DNA from: Ignavibacteriales bacterium
GTDB taxonomy: Bacteria; Bacteroidota; Ignavibacteria; Ignavibacteriales; Melioribacteraceae
Assembly (NCBI GenBank): GCA_016177735.1
Contig: JACOUS010000003.1
Coordinates: 1 to 64,000 of the forward strand
Direction of reading: 5' to 3'
DNA: 64,000 nucleotides
Below the pieces are notes generated by a model. That model saw nothing but the letters and a program-made list of their open reading frames with translations. It was not told the origin of the DNA and did not search any database. The translations under genes and the position numbers were made by a program. Shown here in pieces: positions 7,230 through 16,518 of this stretch. Each line of letters begins with the position of its first letter. Within the stretch, counting starts at the first letter, position 1.

Positions 7230-9635
7230 ATGAAATCCAAGTTAGTTGTTGTGTTAATGCTCTCTTTAATTGTGCTTACTCGGGCACAGACAAAAAATGA
7301 TTATCGCATTCAATCTGTTCCGCAGCATCAAGTAAAAATCAAAAACGGTTTTTGGTACGATAGAATGGAAACAAACAAAAACGTTACCATTCCGTACGTG
7401 CTGCAAAAACTTAACGAAACCGGAAGAGTGAAAAATTTTCTTTATGCCGCCGGAATTGAACACGGCGAGTTCTGCACAACTTATGCTTTTGATGATTCCG
7501 ATCTTTACAAAACAATTGAAGCTGTCAGCTATTCATTAATTAACTCTCCCGATCCAGGACTTGAAAAACAGATCGATACTTTGATATCACTGATTGCCAA
7601 AGTTCAGGAAGATGACGGCTATTTATATTCCGCGCGAAGATCACCTTCCGAAAAAATTAAAAAAATGATCGGACCGGAGCGATGGATAAATCTTCAGTGG
7701 AGCCACGAGCTTTATAATCTCGGACATTTGTACGAAGCCGCTGCTGCACACTACACAGCAACCGGCAAACGCACACTACTTGATGTTGCAATTAAAAGCG
7801 CTGACTTTATTGCTGATACATTCGGAGCCGGCAAATTACAATTGCCTCCGGGTCATCAAGAAGTTGAAATTGGTTTGGTAAAACTTTACCGCTTGACCGG
7901 CAATGAAAATTACTTGAACCTCGCAAAACATTTTCTCGATATCCGCGGACGCGGCAAAGAATTAACCGGACGCGAATCGTGGGGCGAATATGCTCAAGAC
8001 CACAAACCGGTGTTCGAACAAGACGAAGCAGTCGGTCATGCAGTACGTGCGTCGTATATGTTTTCTGCAATGACTGATATTGCCGCACTTACCGGCGATG
8101 AAAATTATAAAAGTGCAGCTGAAAAACTTTGGAAAAATGTTGTAAACAAAAAATTATATATCACCGGCGGCATCGGCGCAAAAGGTTCCGGCGAAGCTTT
8201 CGGTGATAATTATGAATTGCCCAACATGAGCGCATACAACGAAACATGTTCTTCGATTGCAAGCATACTTTGGAACTACAGAATGTTTCTGTTGAGCGGC
8301 GAATCGAAATATATCGATCTGTTCGAACGAACAATGTACAACTCTTTTCTTTCGGGAATCGGAATGGACGGCAAATCATTTTTCTATCCGAATCCATTGC
8401 AATCGTACGGTACACATGTCCGTAGTCCGTGGTTCACATGTGCATGTTGTCCGCCGAATGTAGCGCGGTTCATCGCATCGCTGCCGGGATTTGTTTATGC
8501 GGTTCAGAATGAAAATCTTTTTGTAAATCTTTTTGCAAGCAGCGATGCGGTTATTAATGTTGCCGGCAGAAATGTCCGGTTAACACAAACAACAAATTAT
8601 CCGTGGGAAGGAAATATTAATATTGTTATTTCGCCGGAAAGTGCATACAGAAAATTCAAACTCAACTTGAGGATTCCCGGCTGGGCAGCCGGCAGACCGG
8701 TTGACAGCGATCTTTATTCATACGTTAACAATTCTTTTTCCGTTGTTAAAATTTTGGTGAATGGAACGGAAGCAAATTACACACTGCAAAACGGCTACGC
8801 TGTACTCGATAGAGAATGGAATCAAAACGATACCGTGCAGCTTGTTCTTCCGATGCAGATTAAAAGAGTAATCGCAAACGAGAAAGTAGAGAGCAATAAA
8901 AATAAAACCGCACTTGAATACGGACCGATTGTTTACTGTGCAGAATGGAAAGACAATCCAAACGGTGTCGTGCGCAATTTACTTTTGCAAGATGATGAAG
9001 AACTAACAACCGAACACCAAACCGATTTATTGAACGGTGTGAACATAGTTAAAGGAAAAGTTTTCGGATGCAAAGTTTCCGGCGACAACACAATTGAAAA
9101 AACTCCGCAAGATTTTACGGCAATTCCGTATTATGCATGGGCACACCGCGGCGCCGGTGAAATGAATGTTTGGCTCGGCAGAAATGAAAAAGGACTTGTT
9201 CCTCTCAGCGATGCAACAATAGCATCGGCAAGTACAATTGAAGTTTCTTCGGGAAAAAATTTCAAAGCAATTAATGATCAGATCGAACCGAAAACTTCCG
9301 ATGATGAATCAGTTCCGTTTTTTCATTGGTGGCCCAACAAAGGAACAAAAGAATGGATCGAAATAAATTTTCCGAAAACCGAAGAAGTATCGCAAGTTGA
9401 AGTTTATTGGTTCGACGATACCGGCAGCGGAGAATGCAGACTCCCGAAATCGTGGAAAGTTCTTTACCAGGAAAACGGGAAATTCGTTCCGGTTTATGCA
9501 CCGGACGGTCACGAAATTCAAAAAAATAAATTTTGCAAAACGATATTTGAAACCGTCAAAACATCAAAGCTGAGAATAGAAATTGAATGCCAGCCCGATT
9601 TTGCCGGAGGTATTCAGGAAGTGAAAGTAAAATAA
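7230..9635 (+). CDS. GH127 beta-L-arabinofuranosidase-like enzyme (DUF1680), secreted
   Basis: Three consecutive ATGs occur at 7224, 7227 and 7230; the last has the best spacing from TAGAGG (7218-7223). After a signal peptide (KLVVVLMLSLIVLTRAQ) comes an (alpha/alpha)6 barrel of about 500 residues. All key GH127 residues are visible: E322 in GEAFGDNYELPN, E338 and C340 in NETCSS, and C406-C407 in CACCPPN. In characterised GH127 these hold zinc and supply the cysteine nucleophile. A beta domain follows, then an F5/8-type-C-like carbohydrate-binding end (from about residue 680, EWIEINFPKTEEVSQVEVYW). It likely releases arabinofuranose from pectin or hydroxyproline-linked glycans. Confidence 0.9.
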   Translation: MKSKLVVVLMLSLIVLTRAQTKNDYRIQSVPQHQVKIKNGFWYDRMETNKNVTIPYVLQKLNETGRVKNFLYAAGIEHGEFCTTYAFDDSDLYKTIEAVSYSLINSPDPGLEKQIDTLISLIAKVQEDDGYLYSARRSPSEKIKKMIGPERWINLQWSHELYNLGHLYEAAAAHYTATGKRTLLDVAIKSADFIADTFGAGKLQLPPGHQEVEIGLVKLYRLTGNENYLNLAKHFLDIRGRGKELTGRESWGEYAQDHKPVFEQDEAVGHAVRASYMFSAMTDIAALTGDENYKSAAEKLWKNVVNKKLYITGGIGAKGSGEAFGDNYELPNMSAYNETCSSIASILWNYRMFLLSGESKYIDLFERTMYNSFLSGIGMDGKSFFYPNPLQSYGTHVRSPWFTCACCPPNVARFIASLPGFVYAVQNENLFVNLFASSDAVINVAGRNVRLTQTTNYPWEGNINIVISPESAYRKFKLNLRIPGWAAGRPVDSDLYSYVNNSFSVVKILVNGTEANYTLQNGYAVLDREWNQNDTVQLVLPMQIKRVIANEKVESNKNKTALEYGPIVYCAEWKDNPNGVVRNLLLQDDEELTTEHQTDLLNGVNIVKGKVFGCKVSGDNTIEKTPQDFTAIPYYAWAHRGAGEMNVWLGRNEKGLVPLSDATIASASTIEVSSGKNFKAINDQIEPKTSDDESVPFFHWWPNKGTKEWIEINFPKTEEVSQVEVYWFDDTGSGECRLPKSWKVLYQENGKFVPVYAPDGHEIQKNKFCKTIFETVKTSKLRIEIECQPDFAGGIQEVKVK

Positions 9636-9660
9636 ATCGAATTTTGTTCGATAATAATTA

Positions 9661-9680
9661 AAGGTCTCCCGACCTTTTTT
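9661..9680 (+). terminator. Rho-independent terminator after GH127 gene
   Basis: AAGGTC-tccc-GACCTT followed by TTTT forms a compact stem with a 4-nt loop, 26 bp after the GH127 stop. The next gene's ribosome site AAAGAGGAG begins directly after the T-run, so DinB is either read through or has its promoter overlapping this hairpin. Confidence 0.7.
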
Positions 9681-9695
9681 AAAGAGGAGAAAAAA

Positions 9696-10196
9696 ATGTA
9701 CAGAGTAGTAAATGATTTTTTGAATGATTGGAAGTATGAAAGCGAATCAACGATGAAAGTCTTTAAAAATTTAACACAAGAATCTCTCGATCAAAAAGTA
9801 ACGCCGGACGGACGTTCATTACGAAAGCTTGCATGGCACATTACGTTATCGAATCCCGAAATGTTAACACATGCCGGTTTACCAGCCGGTCAATTTGATG
9901 AATCGGTTCAGCCGCCGGATAGTCTTCAAGAAATATTAAATGAATACGAAAAAAACTCACTGCTTGTTACGAAGTCAATTGCTGAAAATTGGAAAGATGA
10001 AGATTTGATAACCGAATTAAATATGTACGGCGAAATGTGGCAGAAAGGAAAAGTGCTCGGTGTGTTAATTATTCATCAAGCGCACCACCGCGCACAGATG
10101 ACTGTTTTGATGAGGCAAGCCGGTTTGAAAGTACCCGGCATTTACGGTCCTTCGAAAGAAGAGTGGACTGTTTACGGAATGCCGCCGCAATCGTAA
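9696..10196 (+). CDS. DinB superfamily protein
   Basis: The 166-residue protein is a four-helix DinB/YfiT fold with the three expected histidine positions: LAWHIT in the second helix and IIHQAHHRAQMTVLMRQAGL in the last, giving a metal triad. The C-terminal GIYGPSKEEWTVYGMPP is typical of the DinB-2 subgroup. Family members are metal-dependent transferases, often bacillithiol-dependent, but many are uncharacterised. It has no leader and is cytoplasmic. AAAGAGGAGA precedes ATG 9696. Nothing in the neighbourhood identifies a substrate. Confidence 0.85.
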   Translation: MYRVVNDFLNDWKYESESTMKVFKNLTQESLDQKVTPDGRSLRKLAWHITLSNPEMLTHAGLPAGQFDESVQPPDSLQEILNEYEKNSLLVTKSIAENWKDEDLITELNMYGEMWQKGKVLGVLIIHQAHHRAQMTVLMRQAGLKVPGIYGPSKEEWTVYGMPPQS

Positions 10197-10260
10197 AAAT
10201 GCAGTGAGCATTTAATTAGTAATGGAAGTTACGCTTAATTATTATTTGCATTTTTAATAG

Positions 10261-10307
10261 CCACGATCGTCAGCCCGTGGTGTTATTATTTTGCAGCTAA
10301 CTTATCG
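10261..10307. repeat. Intergenic palindromes of the CCACGA/CGGCT family
   Basis: CCACG...CGTGG (10261-10280) and CGGCTtcAGCCG (10296-10307) lie in the 225-bp gap between DinB and the histidine kinase. The same words (CCACGA, GCGGCTAAAGCC) recur at 191-486, 4677-4890 and 16263-16374. Confidence 0.5.
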
Positions 10308-10422
10308 GCTTCAGCCGCAATTTAATTTCAATATGCGACTAAAGCCAAAATGCAAGTGTGTTGGAATTTTTTAGGGGAGATAATTTGCTCTAAATTCTGC
10401 TTTGGAGTGAAAGACCTTTGTT

Positions 10423-12369
10423 ATGAAAATTTTATTGATGCTCGGTTTACAAATATCGTTGCTGTATGCGCAGTCGGGTTTGGACAGCCTTCTTAAAAAT
10501 ATTTCCGGCACCCCGGATACCACAAAAATTAAAATACTAAACGACTACACGTGGAATAATAGAAATAACCGTCCGTACGAGGCACTTCGAAGCGGTGAAG
10601 AAGCGCTCACAATTTCAATTGCAATTAAGAATAATAAACTCCGTGCAAAGTCATTAAATCTTATCGGCGTTGTTTACAGAAATATCGGCAATTATGAAAA
10701 AGCTCTCGGCTATTACAAAAACGCGCTGCACTTCTCCGAAACAGCCGGCGATAGTTCTCAAATTGCTTATTCATACAATAACATCGGAGGGATCTACCGG
10801 CTTGTGGGAAATTATCCGCTGACGCTTGAGTATGTTCTTAAAGCGCTGAAAATTTTCGAAAGTATGAATGATAAAGAAGGGATGGCATTTTGTACTATTA
10901 ACATCGGGCTCGTTTATAAAAATCAGGAAGACTATTCAAAAGCTCTCGAATATTTGAACTATACGTTAAAATTGAGAAACGAAATAAACGATAAAGCCGG
11001 CAAAGCATTGGCGTTGAATCTGATTGCAGAAACTTATGTTGATATTAAAAAAACTGATATTGCTTTGCAGTATTATTATCAATCGGAAAATGAGTACAAA
11101 GAAATCGGCGATCAAAAAGGATTATCGGCAGTGTGGGGCGGTATTGGTGGAATTTTTTACTCGCAAAATTTGATTGCAAAAGCTCTGGAATACAGACTGC
11201 GCGCATTAAATCTTTCTTATAAAATAGGATACATAGAAGGACAGATTGCACATCATAATAATCTTGCACTTATTTATGCAAAGAGGAATGATACTCTGCG
11301 AGCCGAGAACAATCTTAGAAAAGCGCTTAGCCTCGCCAACGGATTAAAAGCCGCTTACATTCAATTGGAATGTTACCGCTACTGGTCGCAGTATTATGAA
11401 ATGAAAAAAGATTATAAGAGTGCATTCGGATACAATAAAAAATATGTTGCACTCAAAGATTCTCTTTTAAGTCAGGAAAACATTTCTCTTGTTAAATCGA
11501 TGGAATCGGTTTACAAAGCAGAGAAGACCGAAAAAGAAAATGCCATTCTGCTGAAGGATATCGAGTTGAAAGAAAAACAGCGGAACTATCTAATTATAAT
11601 TGTACTGCTAGTAGTTGCAATATCGCTTGTAACTTACAGCCGGTATCAATCGAAGAAAATTGCAAACGAAAATTTGAAGGAACTCAACACAGTTAAAGAT
11701 ACTTTCTTCAAAATAATAGCCCATGATTTGAAAACTCCTTTCAATGCAATTTTCGGCTACACGGAACTGCTCAAAAAAGATTTCGACAAACTTAGCGATA
11801 GCGAAAAACTGAGCTGCATCGACGATATCAGCAGATCGGCAAAACAAAATTTTCAACTGCTCGAAAATTTGTTGATGTGGGCGCAGTCGCAATCCGGCAA
11901 ACTTGAATTCAATCCGAAAAAATTGGATGTGAAAAAAATTATTGAAAACAGCGCGGATCTTCTTTTTCATTTAGCGAAGAACAAAAGCGTTGCTCTCGAA
12001 ATTGAATGCGGTGATGTTCAGGAAATTACAGCCGATGAACAAATGATGAAAACTGTTTTCAGAAATTTAATATCGAACGGAATTAAGTTTTCCAACCCGA
12101 ACGGTAAAGTTGTGATCAGTGCAAATAAAGAGAATGATAAAATCAGATTCTCCGTAAAAGATTCCGGTGTTGGAATTAATGACGAAACAAAACAAAAACT
12201 TTTCACTAAAAACCGTGTTGCAAGTACAACCGGCACGCAAGGCGAAAGAGGAACCGGTTTGGGCTTGGTTCTCTGCAAAGATTTTATTGAAATGCACGGC
12301 GGTAAAATTCACGTAGAAAGCCAGCCCGGCGAAGGAAGCGAATTTATTTTTACGCTCGCTGTTGGGTGA
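10423..12369 (+). CDS. TPR-containing sensor histidine kinase
   Basis: This is a 648-residue membrane kinase. A signal peptide (MKILLMLGLQISLLYAQ) is followed by about seven TPR units in the periplasm (NIGLVYKNQEDYSKALEYLN is typical), a coiled segment, one TM helix at about 390-408 (YLIIIVLLVVAISLVTYS), then HisKA with phospho-acceptor H434 in FKIIAHDLKTPFN. HATPase_c follows with N-box NLISNGIKFSN, DSGVGI and GERGTGLGLVL. No receiver domain is present and no response regulator is adjacent, so its partner must be elsewhere. It ends 3 bp from the opposing lipoprotein gene. Confidence 0.92.
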   Translation: MKILLMLGLQISLLYAQSGLDSLLKNISGTPDTTKIKILNDYTWNNRNNRPYEALRSGEEALTISIAIKNNKLRAKSLNLIGVVYRNIGNYEKALGYYKNALHFSETAGDSSQIAYSYNNIGGIYRLVGNYPLTLEYVLKALKIFESMNDKEGMAFCTINIGLVYKNQEDYSKALEYLNYTLKLRNEINDKAGKALALNLIAETYVDIKKTDIALQYYYQSENEYKEIGDQKGLSAVWGGIGGIFYSQNLIAKALEYRLRALNLSYKIGYIEGQIAHHNNLALIYAKRNDTLRAENNLRKALSLANGLKAAYIQLECYRYWSQYYEMKKDYKSAFGYNKKYVALKDSLLSQENISLVKSMESVYKAEKTEKENAILLKDIELKEKQRNYLIIIVLLVVAISLVTYSRYQSKKIANENLKELNTVKDTFFKIIAHDLKTPFNAIFGYTELLKKDFDKLSDSEKLSCIDDISRSAKQNFQLLENLLMWAQSQSGKLEFNPKKLDVKKIIENSADLLFHLAKNKSVALEIECGDVQEITADEQMMKTVFRNLISNGIKFSNPNGKVVISANKENDKIRFSVKDSGVGINDETKQKLFTKNRVASTTGTQGERGTGLGLVLCKDFIEMHGGKIHVESQPGEGSEFIFTLAVG

Positions 12370-12372
12370 TAT

Positions 12373-13167
12373 CTAAAAATCTTTTATTTCGTACTCGCAA
12401 AGAGTGTTCAAAGAATCGTTCACTACAAAAACTTTGTTCATTTCAGGATTCACCGCAATTCCCTCGGCTTTTGTAAACGGCAGATCAAAAATTTCAATTA
12501 CATTTTGTGAAAACGACCACGCATAGATTGCTTTGCTTTCATCGCTCAAGAAAAAGTAAATATCGTTTGTGCGGTTGTACGAAATATCAGAAAGGTCTTT
12601 CGCAAAATTTATTTCAAGCTGATCTTTGATTGTTAAATCCGTGTTCAATCTAATTAATGCCGCCGGATTTTTTTCGTTCACGAGATGAATATTTCCGCTG
12701 ACGTCAACATAAATTCCTTCAAACCCATTGTTCGGATTATCCGATTGAGCAAATTTCTTTTTGGTAATAACGTTTCCGTTTTGATCAAGGTGAATGACGC
12801 TGTGAAGTTCTTCTTCAACAACCCACAAAGTTGAATCGCGGTAGTCAAAAGCGATTCCTTCCAAATCATTGCCGAGATAACTTAATTCTTTCAACACATT
12901 GCCTTGTTTATCTATCTTATAAATTTTTTGAGATGCGCCGCCGACAATCCATAAGGAATTGAACGACTCATCGAAACAAATTCCGGAAGGCTCTTCGATA
13001 GCTAAATTATACGAAGCGGATAATTTTATCTCAGGCTTTTTCTCCTCTTCTTCATTTGGTGATTTACATCCGGCAAAAGTGATAAAGAGAAATATTATGC
13101 TGGGAAGAAAGATTGTGTATTTCAAAAAGTTACTCTTTGCGGCATGGAATTTAACTGCTCTGTTCAT
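12373..13167 (-). CDS. SdiA-regulated-like (YjiK) beta-propeller lipoprotein
   Basis: The 264-residue protein has a lipoprotein leader ending ITFAGC. It then carries NHL/SdiA-regulated-type repeats: EPSGICFDESFNSLWIVGGA, LEGIAFDYRDSTLWVVEEE, GFEGIYVDVSGNIHLVNEKN and AEGIAVNPEMNKVFVVND. The recurring G-I-x-x-D followed by lW/vvVe is the hallmark of PF06977. Such six-bladed propellers bind or hydrolyse esters or act as scaffolds. It is the last gene of the HlyD/VTC/DUF4956 operon and overlaps the DUF4956 gene by 17 bp, so it is probably translated with it. Confidence 0.8.
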   Translation of the reverse strand: MNRAVKFHAAKSNFLKYTIFLPSIIFLFITFAGCKSPNEEEEKKPEIKLSASYNLAIEEPSGICFDESFNSLWIVGGASQKIYKIDKQGNVLKELSYLGNDLEGIAFDYRDSTLWVVEEELHSVIHLDQNGNVITKKKFAQSDNPNNGFEGIYVDVSGNIHLVNEKNPAALIRLNTDLTIKDQLEINFAKDLSDISYNRTNDIYFFLSDESKAIYAWSFSQNVIEIFDLPFTKAEGIAVNPEMNKVFVVNDSLNTLCEYEIKDF

Positions 13168-13822
13168 CGAAGAATAAATTTATTCGTCCCATCCCGTCAA
13201 TTTTTTTCAACTCTTCAACGAAATGCGTGCTCGAAATTTTATTTTTGAGACGGATGTGGTATGTGTACTCAATTCCCTTTGCATCGCTGGTACGTAAATT
13301 TATCATATCAAATTGGCGGCAGAAGGTGCTCAAAATTTTTTCGTGATGATCCGGTTGTGCGTTTTCGGTTACATAATTGAATTGAAGCATGTACTGCATT
13401 GTGCGAAAGAGTGAGAAGCTTGTTTTAGAAAAGAGATAAAGTATTGCGCTGATAATCAGCGTGCCGATTATTGCAACTTTGTGGTAACCAACTCCGGCTG
13501 CCATCCCTATTGCCAACCCGAGAAAAATGTAAACGATATCAACCGTATCTTTAATCGCAGTTCTAAAACGGATTATCGAAAGTGCACCCACCAAACCGAA
13601 CGCTCTTGCCAGATTGTTCCCGATTACCATTATCACGAGGGCTGTTATTACGGAAAGATAAATTATCGAATTAACAAAACTATCCGAGAAGCCGGGTCCC
13701 TTGTAAGTTATTCTGTAAATCATCGAAACAAAAAAACTGCAGACCAAGCCGATAAAAATATTACCGACGATTTCAATTACCGACGGCGGAAATACATTTA
13801 CAAACTCAAGATTCTGCGGCAT
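13151..13822 (-). CDS. DUF4956 membrane protein
   Basis: The 223-residue protein matches the DUF4956 layout: an N-terminal TM (VGNIFIGLVCSFFVSMIYRI), TMs around YLSVITALVIMVIGNNLARA and YIFLGLAIGMAAGVGYHKVA, the highly conserved loop FGLVGALSIIRFRTAI, then a cytoplasmic C-terminal domain of about 90 residues with a ferredoxin-like strand pattern. In many bacteria DUF4956 genes lie next to VTC-type polyphosphate polymerase genes, as here (14 bp gap). A membrane channel or scaffold role for the polymer is inferred. Function is not established. Confidence 0.88.
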   Translation of the reverse strand: MPQNLEFVNVFPPSVIEIVGNIFIGLVCSFFVSMIYRITYKGPGFSDSFVNSIIYLSVITALVIMVIGNNLARAFGLVGALSIIRFRTAIKDTVDIVYIFLGLAIGMAAGVGYHKVAIIGTLIISAILYLFSKTSFSLFRTMQYMLQFNYVTENAQPDHHEKILSTFCRQFDMINLRTSDAKGIEYTYHIRLKNKISSTHFVEELKKIDGMGRINLFFDEQSS

Positions 13823-13836
13823 TACTTTTCCGTTTC

Positions 13837-14571
13837 TTATAATGAAATATTTGGATAAAATTTTTTATTGATTCTGTGTTCATCAACGCAGATGGTGTAT
13901 TTGGAAATTGCCTCGCGCTGAAGTTTATATTTATTGATAACTTGCGGCACCCAGTACGGAAGCACTTTGTAATATTTTATTTCGAGCACAAAAAAATTAA
14001 CAAGCGAACGCTTCCATTTCTCTTCGGAGAAAAGCATGTCTGTTGAATGAACAAGCGAGCTTCTCAAATTTTTGTCGAACGTAACGCGCAAGTTTGAACC
14101 GAGCGCGCATGTGAAAGCTTCTCTTTCGTAAACAACAAGAACAACCGGCTGCAATCCGTAGCCGTTGAAATAGTAAAGAAAATTTTTTGCGCTTTTGTAC
14201 TGCCCGTTTTGAAAATCCGATTCGTCAATATCCGATGATAAAAGAAAATCATTCACATTTTTGAATAGGAGCAGAGCGCGGTCTTTCGAAACGTACTCGG
14301 CGTCTTTCCGTTTGATTTCAAGAAATGTATATGAATTTTCATCAACGGAATTGTAACCTCTGATGCGGAATTTGTTTCGGATTTTTAATCCGGCAATTTT
14401 TTCGTAATAAGATTTTAGCGAAGGAGTATCAAGGTAAATACTTCGTACCGTATATTCTTTGTCCGGCTGTGAAGCTGTGTGCGGATCGTAATTGAGATAC
14501 GGGGAAATTTCGTTTCGTAAACCTTCCAGTTTTTCAACCGGTACTAAATATTTATACTCGATTCTCTGCAT
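13837..14571 (-). CDS. VTC-domain polyphosphate polymerase
   Basis: The 244-residue protein is a single VTC tunnel domain (CYTH-like triphosphate tunnel fold) without an SPX domain. Tunnel residues seen are R43 (VRSIYLDT), R69 and R71 (KFRIRGYN), E85 and K87 (FLEIKRKD), K96 and R98 (SKDRA), R150 (VYEREAF), R162 (LRVTFD), E197 and K199 (VLEIKYY) and K224 (AISKY). These correspond to the arginine/lysine lining and metal glutamate of yeast Vtc4, so the catalytic set looks complete. It should make polyphosphate from ATP. Its start overlaps the HlyD stop by one base (TAATG), implying translational coupling. Confidence 0.88.
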   Translation of the reverse strand: MQRIEYKYLVPVEKLEGLRNEISPYLNYDPHTASQPDKEYTVRSIYLDTPSLKSYYEKIAGLKIRNKFRIRGYNSVDENSYTFLEIKRKDAEYVSKDRALLLFKNVNDFLLSSDIDESDFQNGQYKSAKNFLYYFNGYGLQPVVLVVYEREAFTCALGSNLRVTFDKNLRSSLVHSTDMLFSEEKWKRSLVNFFVLEIKYYKVLPYWVPQVINKYKLQREAISKYTICVDEHRINKKFYPNISL

Positions 14572-15629
14572 TATTCTGTAATAAACTTTTCAAAGTGCTG
14601 CCACGGCGTCAGCGGTTCCAGAACAATATCGCTCTTTATTACCATCCCCGGCACAAGTTTTTGATTTTTGTTATGAACCAAAACACCGAGAAACAAAACT
14701 TGTTCGTTGTTCAGTATTTTTACTTCTTTAGTTACTGAAAGAAGTTTACCCGAAAATTTTTTAGCCGGAGTTTCAAGCAGTAATTTTAATGAGTCGCCGA
14801 TGCGGAAATTTCCGGCTTCGTTTACTTTTATCGGAATGTTCAATACAACGTTTTCGATATTCAAAACCGTGAGCAAAGTGTCTTCCGATAATGTGGGCGA
14901 AATGATTCCGTCTATCGGAGAAACAATTGCGAGTTTGGAATTACGGTCTTTCAAAAAATTCAGTTCGGTGTTCAAAGCATCTATGTTTGAATTGAGCAGA
15001 TTAATCTCTTCGGATTTAACTCCCGTTGTCAACGCTTCAAGCTGTGATCTGTAAATATTCTCTTCGATCTCGCTCAGTTTCAATTCCCATTTCTGTATAT
15101 CGAATTCTTCTTGAGAAATTAATCCTCTCTCAAACAATTGTTCTTTCCGCAGAAACAAATTTTTATTTTCGTTCACTTTTTCTTTTGAGTAATCGAGACG
15201 GGTTTTTGCTTCTTTAATCAGAGCATCTTTCTCGCCGGTGCTTTGCGAATGCAAGGCGGCTCTCGCAACGGCAAGTTTTCCTTCTGCAAGCATTATTCTT
15301 TCACTAATTTGACTTGAATAAATTTTTGCAATTGTATCGCCGGCGGTAAGTTCGCTTTTGCCTTTTACTGATGCGGCAATGCTGAATGACACCGTTTCGC
15401 CTCTATCGAATTGTGTTATGTCGAATTCGTTCGGTCCGCCGGAAGTAAAATCAATCAAGTTGGAAATTATTTGCCCGTCTGTCCCTTTGCTTAAAATCCA
15501 TTTCTGCTGGGGATAAACTTGAGCATAAGAACTCATTTCATAAGGGATGGTGATTAAACTGCTGAAGAAAAGTAACGGAAATGCAAACGCAGTTAATCCG
15601 AATAAAAATAGTAATCTGACTCTTTTCAT
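14571..15629 (-). CDS. HlyD-like membrane-fusion protein heading the VTC operon
   Basis: The start ATG 15629 is preferred over an in-frame TTG at 15647. An N-terminal TM anchor (LLFLFGLTAFAFPLLFFSSL) is followed by a half-lipoyl strand region (ELTAGDTIAKIYSS), a long alpha hairpin of about 110 residues (KLAVARAALHSQ to LEALTTGVKSEEINLLNSNI), the second lipoyl half (KLAIVSPIDGIISPT) and a beta-barrel domain. This is the periplasmic adaptor layout of HlyD/EmrA. No ABC transporter or outer-membrane channel is adjacent; instead it is coupled to VTC and DUF4956. A role in moving polyphosphate or another polymer across the envelope is inference. Confidence 0.85.
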   Translation of the reverse strand: MKRVRLLFLFGLTAFAFPLLFFSSLITIPYEMSSYAQVYPQQKWILSKGTDGQIISNLIDFTSGGPNEFDITQFDRGETVSFSIAASVKGKSELTAGDTIAKIYSSQISERIMLAEGKLAVARAALHSQSTGEKDALIKEAKTRLDYSKEKVNENKNLFLRKEQLFERGLISQEEFDIQKWELKLSEIEENIYRSQLEALTTGVKSEEINLLNSNIDALNTELNFLKDRNSKLAIVSPIDGIISPTLSEDTLLTVLNIENVVLNIPIKVNEAGNFRIGDSLKLLLETPAKKFSGKLLSVTKEVKILNNEQVLFLGVLVHNKNQKLVPGMVIKSDIVLEPLTPWQHFEKFITE

Positions 15630-15873
15630 TTTTTTGTTAAAGAGCAAAAGTAGTTGATGAAGTATGTGTGATGTTGTTTATCCAATTCCCGGTTGAAAAA
15701 TAGTAAAAAGTCCTCTTTAATGTTTGTTATATTTGTATTGATAAAAGAACACCGGTGAAGTCGAAGAATCGCTCACACGGACTCTCTTTTAATAGAATCA
15801 AAATTCTTATATTTGCCCCAATTTCTTTTCCATTTTTTGTTTTAAACAAACACGATCATGAGCAGAAGGAAAT

Positions 15874-16236
15874 ATGCCGGTTAAAATTGAGAAGCCGACA
15901 GTTATTGAAGCCGCCGGTAACAAGCCAAAAATTATTGAAGAGTATATCGGCAGAGTAAATTCGGGCACGAGTGATGTGAGTATTGCAAGAATGAAAAGTC
16001 CGGGCGGATGGATAGAGCCGGGACAAACACCGGAGTTTGATGAATACACAGTTGTGTTGAAAGGTATGTTGAGAGTTACATCAAAAGATTCTGTAAATGA
16101 TATAAACGCCGGCGAAGCAATTATCACAAAGAAAGGCGAGTGGGTCCAGTACAGCACTCCGAATCCCGAAGGTGCGGAGTATGTTGCTGTTTGTCTTCCG
16201 GGCTTTTCACCGGCAATTGTTCATCGTGATGAATAA
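15874..16236 (+). CDS. Cupin-domain protein
   Basis: The 120-residue protein is a single cupin barrel. The first motif region reads PGGWIEPGQTPEFDEYTVVL and the second GEAIITKKGEWVQYSTPNPE. The first motif has E and E/Y where the usual H-x-H lies, so canonical metal binding is doubtful and a binding role without metal is possible. The termini SPAIVHRDE and GFSPA are typical of small cupins annotated near amino-acid metabolism. It has no leader. TATATTTG occurs twice upstream (15728, 15808), matching the Bacteroidota -7 consensus, without a convincing -33 partner. Confidence 0.8.
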   Translation: MPVKIEKPTVIEAAGNKPKIIEEYIGRVNSGTSDVSIARMKSPGGWIEPGQTPEFDEYTVVLKGMLRVTSKDSVNDINAGEAIITKKGEWVQYSTPNPEGAEYVAVCLPGFSPAIVHRDE

Positions 16237-16322
16237 AGTTTTTATTCACATAAAAAAATAGAAGTAGTTAATAATAGTTAGCAGATTGCGGCTAAAGCCG
16301 ATTTCATTTTGCTTAAATTATT

Positions 16323-16374
16323 CCACGAGATATCACCGCTTTGCGGGATTCCGTTTACACTGAAAATCTCGCGG
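16323..16374. repeat. Hairpin-in-hairpin repeat, copy 2
   Basis: Outer arms CCACGAGAT (16323-16331) and ATCTCGCGG (16366-16374) enclose TCACCGC-ttt-GCGGG and ATTCCGTTTACA. The core matches the copy at 435-486 base for base except for the loop and one site, while the outer arms differ. A GCGGCTAAAGCCG palindrome is nearby at 16290. The gap 16237-16518 holds no gene. Confidence 0.6.
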
Positions 16375-16518
16375 CAATTTTCAGTCGGTTGGAGTTAATT
16401 GCCTCTATTCGGCTAATCAGCGGGCAAGCTTTAGATAGCGGCAATTTTATGAATCCACTAGTTCATAACTATAGTCCAAATTTGTGTAACATAGTCATAA
16501 AAAATTTTTAAATAAGAA

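Noticed and set aside
15728-15815. Two TATATTTG boxes as promoters of the cupin gene
   Set aside because: They fit the Bacteroidota -7 consensus, but no TTG-type -33 element was found at the right distance, so they were not called as features.
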